NCBI RefSeq assembly: GCF_001667275.1
Contig: NZ_LZHV01000054.1
Location: forward strand, 29,747 to 93,746
Reading direction: 5' to 3'
Length of the DNA stretch: 64,000 nucleotides
From: Mycobacterium sp. ACS4054
Lineage (GTDB): Bacteria > Actinomycetota > Actinomycetes > Mycobacteriales > Mycobacteriaceae
Shown here: positions 55,980 to 64,000 of the stretch, one piece after another
Position numbering within the stretch: position 1 is the stretch's first letter
Layout of the letters: every line of letters begins with the position of its first letter
Position numbers and translations under genes: made by a program
The notes under the pieces: generated by a model
The model's database searches: none
Seen by the model: only the letters and a program-made list of their open reading frames with translations
Told to the model about the DNA's origin: nothing

Positions 55980-56777
55980 ATGCTCGAGGTGATCGACAAG
56001 GGAGCCTGCAGCCCGGACCATCCGGTGCCGCTGCTGTTCGTGCACGGCGGGTGGCACGCCGCGTGGTGCTGGGACGACGGTTTCCTGGACTACTTCGCCG
56101 ACGCCGGCTACCGCGCGGTCGCGATGAGCCTGCGCGGGCACGGCGCCAGCCCCACCGACAAGCCGCTGCACAAGGTTTCGATCGAGGACTACCTCGACGA
56201 CGTCCGCACGGTCGCCGACGACCTGGGCGGTTCCCCGGTGCTCATCGGCCATTCCCTCGGCGGCTACACGATCCAGCGCTACCTCGAGGACCACACCGCC
56301 CCGGCCGCCGTGCTGGTGGGCTCGCTGCCGCCGTCGGGTGTGCTCGGGGCCTCGCTGCGCGTCTGGCGGCGCCGTCCGTGGATGACCGTGCACTCGTTCA
56401 ACGACCCCACCTTGGTCAGATTCCTGCGCACGCAGAAGCTGGCGCGCGGGTACCTGTTCTGCGCGGACACGCCCGAGCACATCGTCGAACCCTGTTGGCA
56501 CCGCTCCGGCCCGGAGAGCATCCGCGCGGCGATGACCGACCCGATGTTCCGCAGGGTCAAGACGCAGCGGGTGACGACGCCGATGCTGGTGCTCGGCGCC
56601 ACCCACGACGGCTTCGTCAGCGTCGGCGCGGTGCGCGCCACGGCGCGCGCGTACGCGACCGAGGCGGAATTCTTCGACATGGGGCACAACATGATGCTCG
56701 AGCCGGGCTGGGCCGACGTCGCCCGACGCATCGACGCGTGGCTGGTGGCGCGCGACCTGGCCGGCCGGGTGGGATAA
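55980..56777 (+). CDS. alpha/beta hydrolase
   Basis: 265 residues. A canonical hydrolase: LLFVHGGWHAAWCWDDG with the oxyanion HG, AVAMSLRGHGASPTD, the nucleophile in LIGHSLGGYTIQRY (GxSxG), Asp in LGATHDGFVS, and His in MGHNMMLEPGW. All three catalytic residues are seen. No signal peptide. The substrate is unknown; an esterase, lipase or lactonase is possible. It is divergent from ffh and 101 bases ahead of the helicase gene on the same strand. Confidence 0.9.
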   Translation: MLEVIDKGACSPDHPVPLLFVHGGWHAAWCWDDGFLDYFADAGYRAVAMSLRGHGASPTDKPLHKVSIEDYLDDVRTVADDLGGSPVLIGHSLGGYTIQRYLEDHTAPAAVLVGSLPPSGVLGASLRVWRRRPWMTVHSFNDPTLVRFLRTQKLARGYLFCADTPEHIVEPCWHRSGPESIRAAMTDPMFRRVKTQRVTTPMLVLGATHDGFVSVGAVRATARAYATEAEFFDMGHNMMLEPGWADVARRIDAWLVARDLAGRVG

Positions 56778-56878
56778 CCCGCTCGAGTCGTTGCTGCGCC
56801 GAAAAGCGTTGGCGTGCTAGATTTCACAGCCACCGCTCAATCACGCCGGCCTCGTCGAAAACTGCACCATGGGGGGAA

Positions 56879-58609
56879 ATGTCCGTGCAACCGGTCGCTC
56901 GCACGGACGCCGGCGTCGACGACAGCGGCCGGGCGCTGCGCGGGTGGCAGCGCCGGGCGTTGGTGAAATACCTGGCCGCCCAGCCGCGCGATTTCCTGGC
57001 CGTCGCGACCCCGGGCTCCGGCAAGACGACGTTCGCGCTGCGGGTGGCCGCCGAGCTGCTGAGCCAGCGCGCCGTCGAGCAGATCACGGTCGTGGTGCCC
57101 ACCGAGCACCTCAAGGTGCAGTGGGCGCAGGCCGCGGCGCGGCACGGCATCGCCCTGGACCCGAAGTTCTCCAACTCCAACGCCCACACGTCGGGCGAGT
57201 ACCACGGCGTCATGGTCACCTACGCTCAGGTCGCCGCGCACCCGACGCTGCACCGGGTGCGCACCGAACAGCGCAGGACGCTGGTCGTCTTCGACGAGAT
57301 CCATCACGGCGGGGACGCCAAGACCTGGGGTGACGCGATCCGCGAGGCCTTCGGCGACGCCACGCGCCGGCTCGCCCTGACGGGCACGCCGTTTCGCAGC
57401 GATGACAGCCCGATCCCGTTCGTCGCCTACGAATCGGGCGCCGACGGGGTCCGGCGGTCGCGGGCCGACCACACCTACGGCTACGCCGAGGCCCTCGCCG
57501 ACGGGGTGGTCCGGCCGGTGGTGTTTCTGGCCTATTCCGGGGAGGCGCGCTGGCGCGACAGCGCCGGCGAGGAGCACGCCGCGCGGCTCGGCGAGCCGCT
57601 GACCGCCGAGCACACGGCGCGGGCCTGGCGGACGGCGCTCGACCCGGCCGGGGAATGGATGCCGGCCGTCATCGCGGCCGCCGACCAGCGGCTGCGCCAG
57701 AAGCGCGCGCACGTGCCCGACGCGGGCGGCATGATCATCGCCTCCGACCGCACCGCCGCCCGCGCCTACGCCGCCCTGCTGACCCGGCTGACCTCGGAGG
57801 CGCCGACGGTGGTGCTGTCCGACGATCCCGGATCGTCCGCTCGTATCAGCGATTTCGCCGCCGGCAGCAGCCGCTGGCTGGTCGCCGTGCGGATGGTCTC
57901 CGAGGGCGTCGACGTGCCCCGGCTCTCGGTCGGCATCTACGCCACCAGCGCCTCGACCCCCCTGTTCTTCGCGCAGGCCATCGGCCGGTTCGTGCGCTCG
58001 CGCCGGCCCGGCGAGACCGCGAGCATCTTCCTGCCGTCGGTGCCCAACCTGCTGCAGCTGGCCAGCGAGCTGGAGGCGCAGCGCAACCACGTGCTCGGGG
58101 AGCCGCACCGCCCGGACGAGGATCCCCTCGACGGCGATCCCGCCACCAGGACGCAGACCGAGAAAACCGAAACCGACAACGGCTTCACCTCGTTGGGCGC
58201 CGACGCCGAGCTGGATCAGGTCATCTTCGACGGCTCGTCCTTCGGCACCGCGGCCCCGGCCGGCAGCGACGAGGAGGCCGACTACCTCGGCATCCCGGGC
58301 CTGCTGGACGCCGAGCAGATGCGCGCGCTGCTGCACCGCCGCCAGGACGAACAGCTCCAGCGACGGGCCGCGCAGGGGGTGCCGGCCGCGGTCTCCGCGC
58401 CGCCGTCGATGCACGGCCAGCTGCGCGAGCTGCGCCGCGAGCTCAACACGCTGGTGTCGGCCACGCACCACCGCATCGGGAAGCCGCACGGCTGGATCCA
58501 CAGCGAGCTACGCCGCCGGTGCGGGGGCCCGCCGATCGCCGCCGCGAGCCGCGAGCAGATCCAGGCCCGCATCGAGGCCCTGCGACGGCTCAACGCCGAG
58601 CACTCCTGA
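56879..58609 (+). CDS. DEAD/DEAH-like superfamily 2 helicase (Rv2917-like)
   Basis: 576 residues from ATG with a GGGGGGA site. The Walker A ATPGSGKTTFALRVA and DEXH box VVFDEIHHGGD, TGTPFRSD (motif III), AVRMVSEGVDVPRLSVGIYA and QAIGRFVRSR (motif VI) form an SF2 helicase. The C-terminal ~150 residues are a helical extension of unknown role. Distantly like Type III restriction helicases. No nuclease or methylase partner is near, so its target nucleic acid is open. Confidence 0.9.
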   Translation: MSVQPVARTDAGVDDSGRALRGWQRRALVKYLAAQPRDFLAVATPGSGKTTFALRVAAELLSQRAVEQITVVVPTEHLKVQWAQAAARHGIALDPKFSNSNAHTSGEYHGVMVTYAQVAAHPTLHRVRTEQRRTLVVFDEIHHGGDAKTWGDAIREAFGDATRRLALTGTPFRSDDSPIPFVAYESGADGVRRSRADHTYGYAEALADGVVRPVVFLAYSGEARWRDSAGEEHAARLGEPLTAEHTARAWRTALDPAGEWMPAVIAAADQRLRQKRAHVPDAGGMIIASDRTAARAYAALLTRLTSEAPTVVLSDDPGSSARISDFAAGSSRWLVAVRMVSEGVDVPRLSVGIYATSASTPLFFAQAIGRFVRSRRPGETASIFLPSVPNLLQLASELEAQRNHVLGEPHRPDEDPLDGDPATRTQTEKTETDNGFTSLGADAELDQVIFDGSSFGTAAPAGSDEEADYLGIPGLLDAEQMRALLHRRQDEQLQRRAAQGVPAAVSAPPSMHGQLRELRRELNTLVSATHHRIGKPHGWIHSELRRRCGGPPIAAASREQIQARIEALRRLNAEHS

Positions 58610-58610
58610 A

Positions 58611-61064
58611 CTAGTCGCCGACCGGCTCCTGCAGCACCTCGACCGCGGGGCCGCCCAGCACGCCCAGCAGGTTCTGCTCGATCGCCGCCCGCGCCTCCTG
58701 TTCGGCGTTCGCATCCACCGTCACGCAGAAGACGTCGGCCGCCGTCGACCCGAAGGTGTTCACCTTGGCCCAGGCGATGTCGGCGCCGGCGCGTTCCAGC
58801 GCACTGGTCAGCAACGCGAGCAGCCCCATGCGGTCCATGGCGCGCACCTCGAAGAGCAACTGGCCGGCCGTCGCGGTGTCGAGCCAGAGGATGCGCGGCG
58901 GGGCGGTCGACCGGGTGACGGGAACACCGGCCTGAATCTCGCCGGCCCGCGCGGTGGCGGCGCTGACGGCGTCGCTGTCGCGCCTCTCCAGCGTCCCGAG
59001 GACATCGAGGTCGCCGGCCAGCGCGCCGTTGAATTGCTGGCGCAGCAAGCCCGATTCGGGCGGCGAGCCGAACACCGGCGACACGACGAACTCGACGATC
59101 GCCACGCCCTCGTGAATGTTGGCCAGCGCCGAGTGAATCCGCAACGAGTTCAGCGCCAGCACCGCGGCGGCCTTCGACACCAGCCCACGCTGGTCCGGCG
59201 CGAGCATCACCGCGGTCAAGCGCTCGCGGTCACCGGGTGTGATCTCCACATGCACACCGCCCGCGGCCGCCAACGAAAGATAATGCGGCGCAACCGGTTC
59301 GGCTTCCGGAAGCGGCTCCCCCGCCATCACCAACCGGCAACGACGGACGAGCTCCTCGATCAGCGACGCCTTCCAGTCGCTCCACACCCCGGGCCCGGTG
59401 GCCTTCGAATCCGCCTCGGCCAGCGCGTGCAGCAGCTCGAGCAGCTGCGGGTCCCCGTTCAGGGCCGCGGCCACCGACTCGATGGTCTTGGGGTCGTTGA
59501 GGTCGCTTCGGGTGGCCGTGATCGGCAGCAGTAGATGGTGGCGGACCATGCCGGCGAGCGTCTCGGTGTCCTGGGCCGACAAACCGAGCCGCTCGCCGAT
59601 CGGGATCGCCAGATCCGCGCCGAGCACGCAGTGATCGGTGCCGCGGCCCTTGCCGATGTCGTGCAGCAGGGCGCCCAGCGCAAGCAGGTCGGATCGCGCC
59701 ACGCGGGTGGTGAGCGGGGCGGCGTTGACGGCGGTTTCGACGATGTGGCGGTCGACGGTCCACTTGTGCGAGACGTCGCGCGGCGGCAGGTCGCGCACCG
59801 CGTCCCATTCGGGGAAGAGGCGGCCCCACAACCCGGTTCGGTCCAGCGACTCGATCGTGTTCACCGTCGTCGGTCCCGCCAGGAGCACGACCAGTAGGTC
59901 GTCCAGCGCCTCCCGCGGCCACGGCGACGGCAAGTCGCCGGCGCTGTCGGCCAGCCGCTTGAGCGTGCCGGCGCCGATGGGCAGGCCGGTGTCCGCCGAC
60001 GCGGCCGCGACGCGCAGCACCAGCCCGGGATCGGTCTGGGGGTGGGCGTCGCGGGCGAGCACCACCTCGCCGTCGTACTCGACCACGCCTTCGTCCAGCG
60101 GTCGCCGCCGCGGGCGCCGCACCAAAGCGCTGAAGCCGCGTCGCGGCAGCGCGTTCTGCGCGGTCCGCAGCCCGGTCTCGGCGTGGTAGGCGATGGTGCG
60201 GCTGGCGCTGGACAGCATGCGCGACAACGCAAATCGGTCCCCGATGCCCAGCGCGGCGCTCACCTCGTCGGCGAACTGCGCCAGCAGTTGGTCGCGGCCG
60301 CGGCCCGATACCCGGTGCAATTCGGTGCGGACGTCGAGCAACGCCAGGTATGCGGCGTCCAGCGAGCCCCCCGGCGCGTCCGGGTGGCCCATGCCGTGGC
60401 GGTCGATGAGCTGCGCGATGCCGAGCGCGTCGAGCAGTTGGACGTCGCGCAGCCCGCCGCGACCGGACTTCAGGTCCGGCTCGGCCCGCTGCGCGATCCG
60501 CCAACACCGTTGCCAGCGTTCGTAAGTCATCGCGACGAGCTCGTCCATCCTGGACCGGATCGCGCTGCGCCACTGGCGCCGCGCCCCGTCGATCAGCTCC
60601 GCCGACAGCTGCGCGTCGCCGGCGATGTGACGCGCGTCCAGCATGCCCAGCGCGGCCACCAGGTCGCTGTTGGCGACGCCCAGGGCGCCCGACACCGTGC
60701 GCACGCTGTGGTCGAGCCGAACGTTGGCGTCCCACAGCGGATACCACAGCCCGTCGGCGACCTGGCGCAGCGCATCATCAGACTTGTTGTCGTGCAACAA
60801 CATCAGGTCGAGATCGGAATACGGCAGCAGCTCGCGGCGGCCCAAGCCGCCGACCCCGACGACCGCGAAGCCGCTGCCGTCGGTGATGCCGATCTCGCCG
60901 GCCTTGGCGACCAACCAGGATTCGTGGAGCTCGAGCCAGGCCTTCCGCAGTTCCGCCGCACCCAGCTCGCGCCCCTCGGACAGCAGTAGGCGCCGGGAGG
61001 CAGCCAAATCGCTTGCCCCGCCGGCGCTTCCTGTTCCTGCTTGGGATGACTGTGGGTTTGTCAT
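58611..61064 (-). CDS. glnD: GlnD, PII uridylyl/adenylyltransferase
   Basis: 817 residues. GlnD modifies and demodifies PII by a nucleotidyltransferase domain ([23 protein letters not shown] with Gly-Gly ... Asp-x-Asp), followed by an HD domain ([20 protein letters not shown]) and two C-terminal ACT domains. In actinobacteria it adenylylates GlnB/GlnK at Tyr51. Full length; 45 bases after glnB. It closes the amt-glnB-glnD operon. Confidence 0.96.
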   Translation of the reverse strand: MTNPQSSQAGTGSAGGASDLAASRRLLLSEGRELGAAELRKAWLELHESWLVAKAGEIGITDGSGFAVVGVGGLGRRELLPYSDLDLMLLHDNKSDDALRQVADGLWYPLWDANVRLDHSVRTVSGALGVANSDLVAALGMLDARHIAGDAQLSAELIDGARRQWRSAIRSRMDELVAMTYERWQRCWRIAQRAEPDLKSGRGGLRDVQLLDALGIAQLIDRHGMGHPDAPGGSLDAAYLALLDVRTELHRVSGRGRDQLLAQFADEVSAALGIGDRFALSRMLSSASRTIAYHAETGLRTAQNALPRRGFSALVRRPRRRPLDEGVVEYDGEVVLARDAHPQTDPGLVLRVAAASADTGLPIGAGTLKRLADSAGDLPSPWPREALDDLLVVLLAGPTTVNTIESLDRTGLWGRLFPEWDAVRDLPPRDVSHKWTVDRHIVETAVNAAPLTTRVARSDLLALGALLHDIGKGRGTDHCVLGADLAIPIGERLGLSAQDTETLAGMVRHHLLLPITATRSDLNDPKTIESVAAALNGDPQLLELLHALAEADSKATGPGVWSDWKASLIEELVRRCRLVMAGEPLPEAEPVAPHYLSLAAAGGVHVEITPGDRERLTAVMLAPDQRGLVSKAAAVLALNSLRIHSALANIHEGVAIVEFVVSPVFGSPPESGLLRQQFNGALAGDLDVLGTLERRDSDAVSAATARAGEIQAGVPVTRSTAPPRILWLDTATAGQLLFEVRAMDRMGLLALLTSALERAGADIAWAKVNTFGSTAADVFCVTVDANAEQEARAAIEQNLLGVLGGPAVEVLQEPVGD

Positions 61065-61109
61065 ACCTTCCCGGCCCGTCCGGCCCGGTTCAGCGACGTC
61101 CCGCCACGG

Positions 61110-62884
<1,775 letters not shown>

Positions 62885-62968
62885 TCGCTCACCTCCGGTC
62901 GGACATGAATGGCCGTCAGGCGACGCCTGTGACCTGATCCAGAACCTTGCGAGATGGTTGTTTCCGCA

Positions 62969-63000
62969 GTGGGGCCACCGTGTTTCGGCGGTATTAACGT
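62969..63000 (-). promoter_or_regulatory. possible GlnR-binding site upstream of amt
   Basis: On the minus strand AC residues recur at 11-base steps (AC-N9-AC-N9-AC) within 62969-62992, and another AC lies at 62999-63000. The mycobacterial GlnR motif is built on AC-N9-AC. It is about 85 bases upstream of the amt start, and GlnR is known to activate this operon. The motif is short and could arise by chance. Confidence 0.35.
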
Positions 63001-63022
63001 CCCGCGCTGCGTGTTAGGGGTT

Positions 63023-64000
63023 TCAGCCGAGCAGGGCGTCGACGAAGGCACCCGGCTCGAACGGCGCGAGGTCGTCGGGGCCCTCCCCGAGCCCGACCAG
63101 CTTCACCGGCACCCCGAGCTCCTGCTGGACGCGGAATACGATGCCGCCCTTGGCAGTACCGTCGAGCTTGGTCAGCACGGCGCCGGTGATCTCGACCACT
63201 TCGGCGAACACCCGCGCCTGGGCCAGCCCGTTCTGCCCGATGGTGGCGTCGAGCACCAGCAGCACCTCGTCGACCGCGGCGCGTCGTGTTACCACGCGTT
63301 TAACCTTGTCGAGCTCGTCCATCAGCCCGACCTTGGTGTGCAGCCGCCCGGCGGTGTCGATGAGCACGACGTCGGCGCCCGCGGCGATGCCCTTGTCGAC
63401 GGCGTCGAAGGCCACCGATGCGGGGTCGGCGCCCTCGGGCCCGCGCACCACCTCGGCGCCCACCCGGGAGGCCCAGGTCTGCAGCTGGTCGGCCGCGGCG
63501 GCGCGGAAGGTGTCGGCGGCGCCGAGCACGACGCGTCGGCCGTCGGCGACCAGCACGCGCGCCAACTTGCCGACGGTGGTGGTCTTTCCGGTGCCGTTCA
63601 CGCCGACGACCAGCAGCACCGACGGGTGGTCGGCGTGCGGCAGCGCGCGGATCGAGCGGTCCATCTCGGGGTGCAGCTCGCGGATCAGCACGTCGCGCAG
63701 CACGGCCTTGGCGTCGGCCTCGGTGCGCACGTCGCTGCCGGCCAGGCGGGCGCGCAGCTGCGACATCACCGAATCGGTGACCACCGGGCCCAGGTCGGCG
63801 ACCAGCAGGGTGTCCTCGACGTCCTGCCACGCGTCCTCGTCGAGATCACCACCGCCGATCAGGCCCAGCACGCCGCGTCCCAGCGCGTTCTGCGAGCGGG
63901 CCAGCCGGCCGCGGAGCCGCTCCAGCCGCCCTTCGGGCGGGGCGATGGCCTCGATCTCGGGGGCGGCCGGCGCTTCGGGGGGCGCGGGCGCCTCCGCGAT
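63023..64000 (-). CDS. ftsY: FtsY, SRP receptor GTPase (5' end outside window)
   Basis: The C-terminal 325 residues of FtsY are inside; the start is beyond 64000. The GTPase core is complete: VVGVNGTGKTTTVGKLA (G1), GAADTFRAAAADQLQ, DTAGRLHTKVGLMDEL (G3), VLTKLDGTAKGGI (G4) and GLGEGPDDLAPFE. Ahead of it a Pro/Ala/Glu-rich segment (visible from 64000) is the usual acidic membrane-targeting A domain. FtsY docks Ffh-ribosome complexes at the membrane. Truncated only by the window edge. Confidence 0.97.
   Translation of the reverse strand: MAEAPAPPEAPAAPEIEAIAPPEGRLERLRGRLARSQNALGRGVLGLIGGGDLDEDAWQDVEDTLLVADLGPVVTDSVMSQLRARLAGSDVRTEADAKAVLRDVLIRELHPEMDRSIRALPHADHPSVLLVVGVNGTGKTTTVGKLARVLVADGRRVVLGAADTFRAAAADQLQTWASRVGAEVVRGPEGADPASVAFDAVDKGIAAGADVVLIDTAGRLHTKVGLMDELDKVKRVVTRRAAVDEVLLVLDATIGQNGLAQARVFAEVVEITGAVLTKLDGTAKGGIVFRVQQELGVPVKLVGLGEGPDDLAPFEPGAFVDALLG

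Overview
The window is a GC-rich mycobacterial chromosome segment. From about 7.5 kb to the right edge its gene order follows my memory of M. tuberculosis H37Rv Rv2859c-Rv2921c. The PPE protein, an MPT63-like antigen, DUF1942/DUF2631/DUF2469 proteins, Rip1 and MPT53 are typical of the genus. The extra genes and intergenic palindromes suggest a slow-growing non-tuberculous species, perhaps near the M. avium complex. That placement is inference.

Left part (1-8.3 kb): the end of a [NiFe]-hydrogenase maturation operon on the + strand. Its order is hypF (partial), a SIS-like/HypC-like fusion, a GmhA-like SIS protein, hypE, hypC, hypD, an unknown hydrogenase-associated protein and a nucleotide pyrophosphatase-like enzyme, nearly all with overlapping stops and starts. 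It should build the Fe(CN)2CO centre of a hydrogenase encoded outside the window. A small secreted protein, an orphan PPE-SVP protein and a class-I glutamine amidotransferase follow.

8.4-23.9 kb is mostly minus strand. It holds a degenerate alpha/beta hydrolase, cobQ, map, a DUF1707 protein, a penicillin-binding lipoprotein, a GNAT enzyme, the isoprenoid/protease block ispG-rip1-dxr, a DUF2631 protein opposite a ccdA-like gene, mpt53, and rlmN-cdsA-frr-pyrH.

24-33 kb: an accessory, stress-flavoured island separates pyrH-frr from rpsB-tsf. It has CsbD-like, GlnR-like, acyltransferase, MPT63-like, small acidic, SDR, DUF2795, ChaB, MarR (Rv2887-like) and amidase genes, with two intrinsic terminators, a perfect MarR-type operator and four SigF-like promoter candidates.

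33-44 kb: an M23 peptidase-like protein, xerC, a lactate-oxidase-family enzyme, viuB, dprA, a DUF4190 gene on the opposite strand, comM, yraN, fdhD without a neighbouring formate dehydrogenase, an epimerase, a GAF-ANTAR protein, a DUF2469 protein and rnhB.

44-64 kb: lepB, rplS, lppW, trmD-rimM-khpA-rpsP, small secreted and NTF2-like proteins, dacB2, a TetR/D-aminoacylase pair, an amidohydrolase, ffh, an alpha/beta hydrolase, an Rv2917-type helicase, the nitrogen operon amt-glnB-glnD with a possible GlnR site, and ftsY (partial). Ribosome and tRNA maturation, the SRP pathway (ffh, ftsY, lepB) and nitrogen sensing lie side by side. I see no tRNA, rRNA, CRISPR array or insertion sequence.
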